From NCBI RefSeq assembly GCF_003003175.1, contig NZ_PVTY01000005.1, positions 124,001 to 188,000 on the forward strand: a stretch of 64,000 bases of DNA, given 5' to 3'. A model generated the notes under the pieces. That model saw only the letters and a program-made list of their open reading frames with translations, was not told the origin of the DNA and searched no databases. Below are positions 37,301-43,666 of the stretch, piece after piece. Each line of letters begins with the position of its first letter. Positions within the stretch are counted from its first letter, which is position 1. Source of the stretch: Nesterenkonia sandarakina. GTDB taxonomy: Bacteria; Actinomycetota; Actinomycetes; Actinomycetales; Micrococcaceae. The position numbers and the translations under genes are program-made.

Positions 37301-39277
37301 GGAGCCCTGCCGGCCGTTGACCGTGACCGTGGTCCCGGCCGCCAAGGTCTTCGCGATCGCACTGGTGCTGCTGGGACCGGTGCGCACGTTCAGCCGCCCG
37401 CCCGGCTGCACCTGATAGGTGCCGCTGGCCGCGGTGACCCCGGTGTCCGGTGCAGGCTCGGGTGTGGTGACCCGGTTGACGTAGTTGGCGTGCACCCAGA
37501 GCGTGCGGGAGCCGTCGACGAACCGGAGCCAGGAGCCCTGGCGCCCGTTGACCGTGACCGTGGTCCCGGGAGCAAGGGTCTTCGCGATCGCACTGGTGCT
37601 GCTGGGACCGGTGCGCACGTTCAGCCGCCCGCCCGGCTGCACCTGATAGCTGCCGCTGGCGGCAGAGATGGTCTCGGATCCCGACCCCGAGCCGGTGCTG
37701 ATGTCGACCTTGTTGACGTAGTTCGCATGCACCCAGAGGTTCCGTGAGCCGTCGACGAACCGGAGCCAGGAGCCCTGCCGGCCGTTGACCGTGACCGTGG
37801 TCCCGGGGGCAAGGGTCTTCGCGATCGCACTGGTGCTGCTGGGACCGGTGCGCACGTTCAGCCGCCCGCCGGGCTGGACCTGATAGGTCCCGCTGGCGGC
37901 GGTCACGCCGGTGCTCGGTGTAGGAGCCGGCGCCGGAGTGGTGACCCGGTTGACGTAGTTCGCATGCACCCAGAGCGTGCGGGAGCCGTCGACGAACCGG
38001 AGCCAGGAACCCTGCCGGCCGTTGACCGTGACCGTGGTCCCGGGGGCAAGGGTCTTCGCGATCGCACTGGTGCTGCTGGGACCGGTGCGCACATTCAGCG
38101 GACCACCCGGCTGGACCGTGTAGCTGCCGCTGGCCGGGGTCACATTGGTCGGTGCAGGCGCAGGCGCGGCGACCTCAGACATGAAGTCGCTGTGGGACCA
38201 GACTGTCTGGCCGTTTCGGCTGAACTTCAACCAGCTGCCGTGCGTGGCGGTGACGGTGACCTCGGTGCCCGACGCCAGTCCCTGGAGGACCGCATAGTTC
38301 GTGCCAGGTCCGCTGCGGGCGTTGAGCGACGTGGTGGTGCGGTACTGGGTCGGCGTGATCGAAGTGCCCTCAGGCACCGAGGCCGCGGGCACGGTGGTGC
38401 CGCCTCCGGCGGGGCGAGAGGGGGTGAGCGAAGAGTGTGCCACCCAGCCGGTCCGGCCGTTGGCGTTAACTCGCATCATGGAGTTGCTCATGTCACCGGG
38501 AGATGCCGTCAGCGTGGCACCCGCGCCGAGCTGCATGATGACGGCGCCTGCGCTGCTCGCAGTGGCGCGCAGCGGGGTGGAGTTCAGGGTCCAGTAGTTG
38601 CAGGAGGACGGGGTGGTGATGTTGAGCACCGTCGTGGCACCCGAGCGCAGGTTGACCCCGCGCTGGGAGAGCCAGGTGGTCGGATTGTGAGAGGTGCCGT
38701 TGATCCACGCGCCCTCCCAGATCTCCAGGTGCAGGTGCGGGCCGGTGGAGGGTCCCGAGCTGCCGACCAGGCCGATGGTCTGGCCGGCCTTCACGTTCTG
38801 GCCGATCCGGACGTGGGTATTCGCATTCCACATGTGGTAGTACGCGCTGTGGAAGGTCTTGCCGCCAACCCGGTGCTGCACGACGACGTAGCTGGCGTTG
38901 TACCGGTTGCCGGTGAAGGTGCGCACCACGGTGCCATCGGCCACCGAGGCGATCGGAGTGCCGTCGGCGGCTCCGAGGTCCTGGCCCAGGTGCCAGGTCG
39001 AGGCACCGACGGCCGGCATGCAGCGTGGGCCATAGGGGGAGGTGTAGCTGTAGGCGCGCTGGGCAATGGGGGATCTGAACTGCGTGGCGTTCTGAGCTGC
39101 GGAGATGTCCACGGCGCCCAGCCCGGCGAGGCTCGTCGCTGGGGCATCCACCCCCACCACGGGCAGCGGCGCCACGTTCATCGGTGCGGTGTCCGCAGCA
39201 GCGGCATTCGCAGTCATCGGCAAAGTCAGACCTACGGCGAGACCGCCGACGACGGCAGACGAGAGTTTTTTCGGCAC
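34382..39277 (-). CDS. Giant secreted cell-wall hydrolase: M23 peptidase, about 16 SH3b domains, Rpf-like transglycosylase
   Basis: Exported protein of 1631 residues. Order: signal peptide (1-30); LytM/M23 endopeptidase (about 75-200) with zinc motifs HLGQD (96-100) and HLHLE (181-185); two divergent SH3b domains; eleven SH3b units of about 77 residues, most near-identical (QPGGRLNVRTGPSSTS, TVTVNGRQGSWLRF, LWVHANYVN); two more divergent SH3b domains; a resuscitation-promoting-factor/transglycosylase domain with catalytic Glu1474 (CESGGNWK, then FYGGIQFSPESW); and a last SH3b. The unit should cut both peptide and glycan parts of peptidoglycan while bound to the wall. GTG start with GAGGA upstream. 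Nearby MtrA-like repeats fit cell-division control. Which cuts are really made is untested. Confidence 0.93.
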   Translation of the reverse strand: MPKKLSSAVVGGLAVGLTLPMTANAAAADTAPMNVAPLPVVGVDAPATSLAGLGAVDISAAQNATQFRSPIAQRAYSYTSPYGPRCMPAVGASTWHLGQDLGAADGTPIASVADGTVVRTFTGNRYNASYVVVQHRVGGKTFHSAYYHMWNANTHVRIGQNVKAGQTIGLVGSSGPSTGPHLHLEIWEGAWINGTSHNPTTWLSQRGVNLRSGATTVLNITTPSSCNYWTLNSTPLRATASSAGAVIMQLGAGATLTASPGDMSNSMMRVNANGRTGWVAHSSLTPSRPAGGGTTVPAASVPEGTSITPTQYRTTTSLNARSGPGTNYAVLQGLASGTEVTVTATHGSWLKFSRNGQTVWSHSDFMSEVAAPAPAPTNVTPASGSYTVQPGGPLNVRTGPSSTSAIAKTLAPGTTVTVNGRQGSWLRFVDGSRTLWVHANYVNRVTTPAPAPTPSTGVTAASGTYQVQPGGRLNVRTGPSSTSAIAKTLAPGTTVTVNGRQGSWLRFVDGSRNLWVHANYVNKVDISTGSGSGSETISAASGSYQVQPGGRLNVRTGPSSTSAIAKTLAPGTTVTVNGRQGSWLRFVDGSRTLWVHANYVNRVTTPEPAPDTGVTAASGTYQVQPGGRLNVRTGPSSTSAIAKTLAAGTTVTVNGRQGSWLRFVDGSATLWVHANYVNLVTTPTPSTGSGVTAASGTYQVQPGGRLNVRTGPSSTSSVAKTLAAGTTVTVNGRQGSWLRFVDGSGTLWVHANYVNQVTTPAPSAGSGVTAASGTYQVQPGGRLNVRTGPSSTSSVAKTLAAGTTVTVNGRQGSWLRFVDGSGTLWVHANYVNLVTTPAPSAGSGVTAASGTYQVQPGGRLNVRTGPSSTSAVAKTLAAGTTVTVNGRQGSWLRFGDGSSTLWVHANYVNLVTTPAPSTGSGVTAASGSYRVQPGVNLNARTGPSSTSSIAKTLAPGTTVTVNGRQGSWLRFVDGSRTLWVHANYVTQVTTPAPSPASNAGVTAASGTYQVQPGGRLNVRTGPSSTSAVAKTLAAGTTVTVNGRQGSWLRFVDGSRNLWVHANYVNRVNVSTGSGSGSETIPGGPESSTSNTPTTIAASGTFQVQSGVSLHARTGASATSSSAKMLPAGTRISITGKRGDWVSFQDGSRTLWVHSGYLTKATTSAPAPASNTGVTAASGTYRVQPGGPLNVRTGPSSTSSIAKTLAPGTTVTVNGRQGSWLRFVDGSRTLWVHANYVNLVTAGSSGSTPSTGSSTGSSANTGSTSSSTKPATGTHHVKPGIYLNARGGPGTSHPIVLNLNPLRQFEITGRNGSWVSFVYSGKTVWVDSTYINSGPASSSSNTGSSSSTPTLANSTNSTSKVVGTAYATAQVNVRMGPSTENSPMFSVRTGTKVQLLEKKSNGWQEIKVNGATGWMSAQFLSTSAPATSGSGSNNTGSNTGSSGSGSSTAPSTSAMHKKSANGPYSSAWDKLAQCESGGNWKINTGNGFYGGIQFSPESWKEVGGSGFPHQATKAEQIKRAHMLWKKQGWKAWPHCTSQLGLKGDPGGYGDEYYKVHPSAKTASSASAAGTWTSTYSVPLREKAATSSDKLVQIPRGAELQQLQREGSWLKVQYTAGGDTHTGWVNTSYISQA
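35560..38150 (-). repeat. Tandem SH3b repeat array (about 231-bp units)
   Basis: Eleven units within the cell-wall hydrolase gene. Unit boundaries near 36510, 36741, 36972, 37203 and 37434 are spaced by 231 bases; flanking units range from about 226 to 280. Several neighbours are near-identical at DNA level, and one (about 35780-36000) is divergent. The array is prone to recombination and to misassembly. Confidence 0.9.
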
Positions 39278-39515
39278 GGGTGCTTCCTCACTAGTCGTTC
39301 ACATCAGAACGGCTCCGTGAATACACCGGACAACACCCGCGGCAGGCGACTGGGAGCCTCGCACTCAGCGGCTGGGAGACCGGAGAGCCCCCTACGGGTA
39401 CGTGAGGACCAGCACGCAATGGCGCGTGCATACGGGGTATTCATAAGCAGATATGGCGACTGGGGAAGCAGCGAACCGTACTAGGAGATGGGAAACCTGC
39501 GCGTACAGCAAGCCG

Positions 39516-39556
39516 AGTCGTGACTACTGTAACCCATGATTTGTTCTCCGCGACAA
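39516..39556 (-). promoter_or_regulatory. Promoter and MtrA-like direct repeats upstream of the cell-wall hydrolase gene
   Basis: Minus strand: TTGTCG (-35-like), then a -10-like TACAGT. Overlapping it, GTTACAGTA and GTCACGACT (39533-39516) form a nine-base direct repeat of the type GTCACAgcg bound by MtrA. The leader to the GTG would be about 235 bases. The whole 39278-39878 gap has no convincing gene; its 39540-39830 part is less GC-rich. Confidence 0.4.
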
Positions 39557-39878
39557 GAGTTTTTAGGAAAGCTTCCAGTTCGACTTTAACCAGCTCGTAA
39601 TCGTGGAAACGAACAGAACACGGCCGGTTGATGAACCTGGCGGATGAGACGAGGCGGGCGGATGCGTTCACGCCGAAGAGTTCCCCGGATCGAGGCTATG
39701 ACTGGAGGGCAGCGCAACTGGCGAACATCACTACCGCAGGACATCCGCGTGGCGCTGCACTGCCCTCGCTCGAAAAGTATCCCATTTCCCAGGTCAAGGA
39801 ACGGCCGGCTGCCCCAAGGCTGAGACCATTGTGATGAGAACGTGACCCACTGCGCTGGGCACGTGCCACACTGGACGC

Positions 39879-40541
39879 ATGACACCGAACTTCTCTCCGA
39901 CGCGCCCGCAGTCTCTGGGCTTCGGCACCACCGGGGCGCGCCTCAGAAGCACGCTCGCCCTCGTCGCGATCGCCCCCCTGGTCCTCCTGGGATGCGCGGC
40001 CGAGGAGGAGTCCGGCGAGAGCCCTGAGACCACCGCATCAGAGGCGCCCGCATCTGCAGAGCCCAGCGCCTCGCCGGAGCCCAGTGCCTCGCCGGAGCCC
40101 ACCGAGGAAGACGTCGAGAGCGAGGGGGAAGCCGGCGACGACGCCGGGGAGATCCCCTCCGGCGAGGGCCGGGGTGGCGAGCTTCCCGATCCCGACGAGC
40201 TCGACCTCGAAAGGACCGAGGAGCTGGGTGCTTATTTCTCTGAAGCAGAAGCTTGCATGTCTGTCGGATCAATGATCGATGGCTTGCAGACGGATATGAA
40301 TTCTGGGGTGGAAGAACAAGGCGTCGTGGACGAGATCTATCTCGCCGTCGAACAGAACTACATTCTGGCCCCTGATGAACTTCGTGAACCTCTGGAAAAC
40401 ATTCTTTCCCTGCTCGACACCGAAGTGGACTCCCTTGACGAGGAAGCAGTCCTGGTGGCCGCGGAGCCGGTGGCCGGATGGCTGACCGTGGGATTCTGCG
40501 ACGGCGAATACCACAACCAGGTCTTCGGAGACGACGCGTAG
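39879..40541 (+). CDS. Lipoprotein of unknown function
   Basis: Secreted lipid-anchored protein of 220 residues with lipobox LVLLGC (Cys39) after a long N-region. A disordered, acidic Ser/Pro/Glu linker follows, with SASPEP repeated twice (about 60-110). The C-terminal domain (about 125-220) is helical, with two Cys (SEAEACMSVG and VGFCDGEY) that could form a disulphide. No family is recognised. The DNA of the C-terminal domain (about 40225-40440) is visibly less GC-rich than the linker, which may point to a mosaic origin. Confidence 0.8.
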   Translation: MTPNFSPTRPQSLGFGTTGARLRSTLALVAIAPLVLLGCAAEEESGESPETTASEAPASAEPSASPEPSASPEPTEEDVESEGEAGDDAGEIPSGEGRGGELPDPDELDLERTEELGAYFSEAEACMSVGSMIDGLQTDMNSGVEEQGVVDEIYLAVEQNYILAPDELREPLENILSLLDTEVDSLDEEAVLVAAEPVAGWLTVGFCDGEYHNQVFGDDA

Positions 40542-40600
40542 GCACTGTGGGTCCCAGGCAGTTCACAGCCCTTGACCACCGTGCACCCAAGAAGCGCTCC

Positions 40601-40606
40601 TAGTGT
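40601..40606 (+). promoter_or_regulatory. -10 box of candidate sRNA 1
   Basis: TAGTGT, six bases before the conserved 5' block. No good -35 at standard spacing; TTGACC at 40572 is 23 bases away. Confidence 0.45.
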
Positions 40607-40612
40607 GGGAAG

Positions 40613-40694
40613 TGCCTCTTGAAGGTGCGAGTGATTCAGCAGACCCCGCGTCTCGGAACAGTGTCCCCTCACACTCCGGGCGCGGGGTCTGCGC
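40613..40694 (+). ncRNA. Candidate C-loop small RNA, copy 1
   Basis: First of three related intergenic units. The 5' block TGCCTCTTG-AAGGTGCGAGTGATTC begins six bases after the -10 box; GCCT/AGGT can form a small hairpin with a G-U pair. A hairpin follows with perfect 12-base arms GCAGACCCCGCG (40639-40650) and CGCGGGGTCTGC (40681-40692) and an inner stem GTGT-cccctc-ACAC. No clear T-run follows. The S4 gene has its own -10 further on, so this is not simply its leader. Expression is not shown by sequence. Confidence 0.6.
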
Positions 40695-40735
40695 ATTCAC
40701 CGGTCATTCCGGGCACGTCGACCGCCCGGATTCCC

Positions 40736-40748
40736 TAGACTGAGCCCA
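40736..40748 (+). promoter_or_regulatory. Leaderless promoter of the S4-domain gene
   Basis: TAGACT (40736-40741), six bases, ATG 40748. No Shine-Dalgarno sequence. Confidence 0.65.
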
Positions 40749-41143
40749 TGACAGAGATCGCCCCCTCGGGGCCGACCGGACCGGTCCGCATCGACGCGTG
40801 GCTCTGGTCAGTCCGTCTCTTCAAGACCCGCTCCGCAGCCACGACCGCCTGCCGGGCCGGGCACATCACCATCGACGGCAATCCTGCCAAGGCCTCCCTG
40901 CGGATCACTCCTGGAACTCGGATCCACGTCCGCCGCCCGGGACACGAGCTAATCCTCGACGTCGTCCACACCTTGTCAAAGCGAGTAGGGCCACCCGTTG
41001 CACAGAAGGCCTATCGGGACCACTCCCCCGAAAGGATCAGGCCCCGCGACGTCGGACTGCCGGTGCGGGAACGGGGATCGGGTCGACCGACCAAACGTGA
41101 ACGCCGGAAGCTCGAAGAGCTCCGTGGCCAGCTGCCCGGATGA
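40748..41143 (+). CDS. S4-domain RNA-binding protein (Hsp15-like)
   Basis: Small basic protein of 131 residues. The S4 domain occupies about residues 14-75 (RIDAWLWSVRLFKTRSAATTACRAGHITIDGNPAKAS), and the C-terminal tail is rich in Arg and Lys (RGSGRPTKRERRKLEELRG). The relative Hsp15 (HslR) rescues stalled 50S subunits with nascent tRNA; whether this protein does the same is inference. It lies between candidate sRNAs 1 and 2 and might bind RNA from them, although nothing in the sequence proves this. The next gene starts 54 bases on. Confidence 0.88.
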   Translation: MTEIAPSGPTGPVRIDAWLWSVRLFKTRSAATTACRAGHITIDGNPAKASLRITPGTRIHVRRPGHELILDVVHTLSKRVGPPVAQKAYRDHSPERIRPRDVGLPVRERGSGRPTKRERRKLEELRGQLPG

Positions 41144-41197
41144 GCGGTTCTGGAAGACTGCAGCTCACACCTATCCACCACCAGAGAGGCACTACAG

Positions 41198-41569
41198 ATG
41201 TCCACCAGCGATGCACTCCCTCCGATCGACCTCGGCCCCGCGGCCCAGTATCCGGAAGGGGAGGTCTTCCGAGTCTCAGCAGATGACTCTGGCTGGAACG
41301 ACGACATCGCGGTGGTCCACGCCGAGGACGGCGGATTCTATGCGCTGGACGACACCTGCTCCCATGAGGCGGTGTCCCTCTCCGACGGCTACGTCGAGGA
41401 GGACACCCTGGAGTGCCCGATGCACGCCTCGGCCTTCTGCCTGCGCACCGGGGTCCCGGAGACCCTGCCGGCGCTGCGCCCCGTGAAGACGCACCGGGTC
41501 ACGATGGACGGAGACCGACTGGTTCTCCATCCCGGAACGCCCCGCCCGGACGGAGACTCAGCCCCTTAG
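41198..41569 (+). CDS. Rieske-type [2Fe-2S] ferredoxin
   Basis: Electron-transfer protein of 123 residues, like the ferredoxin component of non-haem iron dioxygenases or the small subunit of nitrite reductase. The cluster ligands are in DDTCSHEAVSLSDGYVEEDTLECPMHASAFCL (CxH...CxxH). No oxygenase or reductase gene is adjacent, so its partner is unknown. The ATG has a GAGAGG site upstream. Co-transcription with the S4 gene is possible. Confidence 0.9.
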   Translation: MSTSDALPPIDLGPAAQYPEGEVFRVSADDSGWNDDIAVVHAEDGGFYALDDTCSHEAVSLSDGYVEEDTLECPMHASAFCLRTGVPETLPALRPVKTHRVTMDGDRLVLHPGTPRPDGDSAP

Positions 41570-41649
41570 CCTCGACCGCCAAGATGCCCGACGCACAAAG
41601 ACTCAGGAAGCTCCCAGGAACTGCACGGGAAAACGTCAAGAATGGCACC

Positions 41650-41655
41650 TAGAGT
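41650..41655 (+). promoter_or_regulatory. -10 box of candidate sRNA 2
   Basis: TAGAGT, six bases before the conserved 5' block. The -35 region is not recognisable. Confidence 0.5.
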
Positions 41656-41661
41656 CTTTAT

Positions 41662-41746
41662 TACCTCATCAAGGTGCGAGTGATTCAGAGCCCCGAGTCA
41701 GCCATTTAAAGCGTCCCCTCACGCTGGCCGACTCGGGGCTCTTCTC
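41662..41746 (+). ncRNA. Candidate C-loop small RNA, copy 2
   Basis: Starts TACCTCATC-AAGGTGCGAGTGATTC, with ACCT/AGGT able to form a 4-bp hairpin. A hairpin follows with perfect arms AGAGCCCCGAGT (41687-41698) and ACTCGGGGCTCT (41731-41742), an inner stem AGCGT-cccctc-ACGCT (41710-41725), then TTCTC. The 5' block is identical to copy 3 and 21/25 to copy 1. The hairpin keeps its shape while its stem bases differ from the other copies, as expected of a conserved RNA. Confidence 0.65.
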
Positions 41747-41818
41747 ATGCCCGAGACGCCGACCCGGATTCACAGTGACTTACCAGCCAACAACAAGTGC
41801 CCGTCCAAGGAGCCGTCC

Positions 41819-41824
41819 TAGAGT
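41819..41824 (+). promoter_or_regulatory. -10 box of candidate sRNA 3
   Basis: TAGAGT, six bases before the conserved 5' block. The -35 region is not recognisable. Confidence 0.5.
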
Positions 41825-41830
41825 AGGGAC

Positions 41831-41920
41831 TACCTCATCAAGGTGCGAGTGATTCGGGAGCCCCGGATCGGCCGATACAGCGTCCCCCTCACGCTGGCCG
41901 ATCTGGGGCTCCCTCCTTCT
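41831..41920 (+). ncRNA. Candidate C-loop small RNA, copy 3
   Basis: Has the same 25-base 5' block as copy 2. The hairpin arms are GGAGCCCCGGATCGGCC (41857-41873) and GGCCGATCTGGGGCTCC (41896-41912) with one mismatch. The inner stem is AGCGT-ccccctc-ACGCT, with one more C in the loop. A pyrimidine tract (CTCCTTCT) follows. The hairpin also lies just after the convergent permease gene (stop 41941) and could end that transcript too. Confidence 0.65.
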
Positions 41921-41940
41921 GTGACTCAGATGTTCGACGC

Positions 41941-42717
41941 TCAGGCCGTCGGCACAGCTCGCCGGATCACGAGGTAGTTCAACGCCGTCAGGGCCAGCGT
42001 GAGCAGCAGCACCCACCCGGCGAAGGAGTACGAGCTCTGCACCGCCAGCCAGTCCCAGACGTGGGGCCACCAGTCGTTCTGCGTGAGAACCATGACGGTC
42101 ACCGCCATCAGCGCCACCAGCGCCAGTACGATGACCCACAGGACGACCAGGCTGACCCGGCGGTAGAGGATCGACCAGAAGAAGCCGAACATCATCGCTG
42201 CGAGGCACACGGCCCCGGCCAGGATCCCCGCGCCGAGAACGCCCGCATTCTGCGTCACGAAGGGAAGGTCGAAGGCGTAGCTCTCGGCCCAGAACCCGTC
42301 GGTGGCACGTTCGACGAGGATGGCGATGGAGAACAGCGCGCCGAATCCCGCCGAGACGGTGGCAAAGGCGAGGAACGCTCCGAGCACGAAGACCCTCCTG
42401 CTGTAGCTCAGCGCCATGGAGAAGGGGAAGGTGTGGGAGGCCGAGTAGGCCGCGATGAACGCCAGACACCAGATCGTGGCCTGCGAGGCACCCGTGTTGA
42501 TGATGTCCCCGTCGCCGGCGACGTGCCGGATCCACGCTCCGATACCGATGGCTATGCCCCAGGCCCCGAAGAACACCACCAGCGGCACCCAGATCATCTG
42601 TGAAGGAACCGTGAACTGCAGCTTGAAGGCCGCCGGGATACGGGACAGGCTCGAACGTGTGGCGGCCTGTTCCTGTGCTGCCGGAGCCGCCATGGATTCA
42701 ACTGCGACGTTGCTCAT
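41941..42717 (-). CDS. ABC transporter permease
   Basis: Membrane protein of 258 residues with six hydrophobic segments and a polar N-terminal arm, typical of an ABC-2-like half exporter. Its start overlaps the stop of the ATPase gene (42714-42717), so the two are coupled. With the upstream YtrA-type regulator this forms a gntR-ATPase-permease operon like ytr/bce-type systems for membrane or antibiotic stress. The substrate is unknown. Confidence 0.85.
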   Translation of the reverse strand: MSNVAVESMAAPAAQEQAATRSSLSRIPAAFKLQFTVPSQMIWVPLVVFFGAWGIAIGIGAWIRHVAGDGDIINTGASQATIWCLAFIAAYSASHTFPFSMALSYSRRVFVLGAFLAFATVSAGFGALFSIAILVERATDGFWAESYAFDLPFVTQNAGVLGAGILAGAVCLAAMMFGFFWSILYRRVSLVVLWVIVLALVALMAVTVMVLTQNDWWPHVWDWLAVQSSYSFAGWVLLLTLALTALNYLVIRRAVPTA

Positions 42718-43631
42718 CGGGCCACCTCCTGAGATGGGTTCAGCGTGGTCTGGTTGGATGCGTCTTCACGTGCAGTGAGCCGCACGATGAGCTGCTGGAG
42801 CGAGACCGGGACGATCTCCACGTCTCGCTCGATGAGTGCCTGGCGTTCCGAGTCATCCAGTGCGCCCAGCATCGTGGTCCGTACGATCCGCCCCATCGCC
42901 TCGTGGTGGAGGACTTCGCGGGTGCCCGCAATCTCAGCCACGGCATCTGCGCGTCCGACCAGCGTCACTGCGCGATCGCGGAGCTGCTCCACCGGCTCCT
43001 GGAGCAGGATCTGGCCCTGGTCGATGACCACCACGTTCTCGATCAGGTGCGCGATCTCGTCGATCAGGTGGGAGGAGATGACCACGGTGCGCGGATGAGA
43101 AGCGTAGTCCTCCAGCAACCGGTCGTAGAAGAGCTGGCGAGCCACGGCGTCGAGGCCCATATAGGGCTCGTCGAAGAACGTCACCTCAGCCCGAGAGGCG
43201 ATCCCGATGATGACTCCGACGGCGGAGCGCTGACCCCGGGACATCTTCTTGATCCGGGTCTTCTCCGGGACCCGGAACTCACGGGCGAGCTGGGCTGCGA
43301 GCTCGGCGTCCCAGCGCGGGAACGCCTGGGCCGCCGCGCTGAACGCGTGCTTGGCGAGCGCGTCGTCGACATAGCGCTGCTCTTCGCGGACGAAGCAGAT
43401 CTTCGGGAGCACCTGTTCGTTCTCGTGCGGACGCTGGCCGAGGATCCTCACCTCGCCGGAGGAGGGCCAGTCCTGTGCTGTGGCGATGGACATCAGCGTG
43501 GTCTTGCCGGCGCCGTTGCGTCCCAGCAGCCCATGGATGGCGTCCTTCTCCAGCCTCAGCGAGACATCCTGCAGCGCGGTGGCGCTGCGGTACCTGCGCG
43601 AGACCCTTTTCAGTTCAATGGCGGTGCTCAT
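42714..43631 (-). CDS. ABC transporter ATP-binding protein
   Basis: Cytosolic ATPase of 305 residues. Walker A is GRNGAGKTTL, Walker B is VTFFDEPYMGLD, and the switch His is in VVISSHLIDEI. The signature motif reads MSRGQRSAVG rather than the usual LSGGQ, a variant common in the YtrB group. The C-terminal 90 residues form an accessory domain. Energises the permease encoded next; the ribosome site AGGAGG is near the ATG. Part of the YtrA-like operon. Confidence 0.92.
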   Translation of the reverse strand: MSTAIELKRVSRRYRSATALQDVSLRLEKDAIHGLLGRNGAGKTTLMSIATAQDWPSSGEVRILGQRPHENEQVLPKICFVREEQRYVDDALAKHAFSAAAQAFPRWDAELAAQLAREFRVPEKTRIKKMSRGQRSAVGVIIGIASRAEVTFFDEPYMGLDAVARQLFYDRLLEDYASHPRTVVISSHLIDEIAHLIENVVVIDQGQILLQEPVEQLRDRAVTLVGRADAVAEIAGTREVLHHEAMGRIVRTTMLGALDDSERQALIERDVEIVPVSLQQLIVRLTAREDASNQTTLNPSQEVAR

Positions 43632-43666
43632 GACCGCCTCCTTCCTTCAGCGCTTGGGCGCGCCGT

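Noticed and set aside
39278-39540. Cyclic-di-AMP (ydaO) riboswitch upstream of the Rpf-like gene
   Set aside because: I looked for the GGGGGACCCA and CCCGAACCCGACAGCTAACC-type blocks in the leader and did not see them.
39441-39834. Open frames of 60-76 codons on both strands in the 39278-39878 gap
   Set aside because: No ribosome site or leaderless box at their starts, mixed amino-acid composition, and the minus-strand frame overlaps the likely promoter of the wall-enzyme gene.
40613-41920. Interpreting the three repeat units as a CRISPR array, REP elements or an integron
   Set aside because: Units are spaced irregularly with genes between, the hairpin arms differ in sequence, and each has its own -10 box; no cas genes or attachment sites are present.
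40613-41920. Identifying the units as 6C RNA
   Set aside because: 6C RNA has two hairpins with runs of six or more C; here the first hairpin loop is CATCA or CTTGA and only the second has a C-rich loop.
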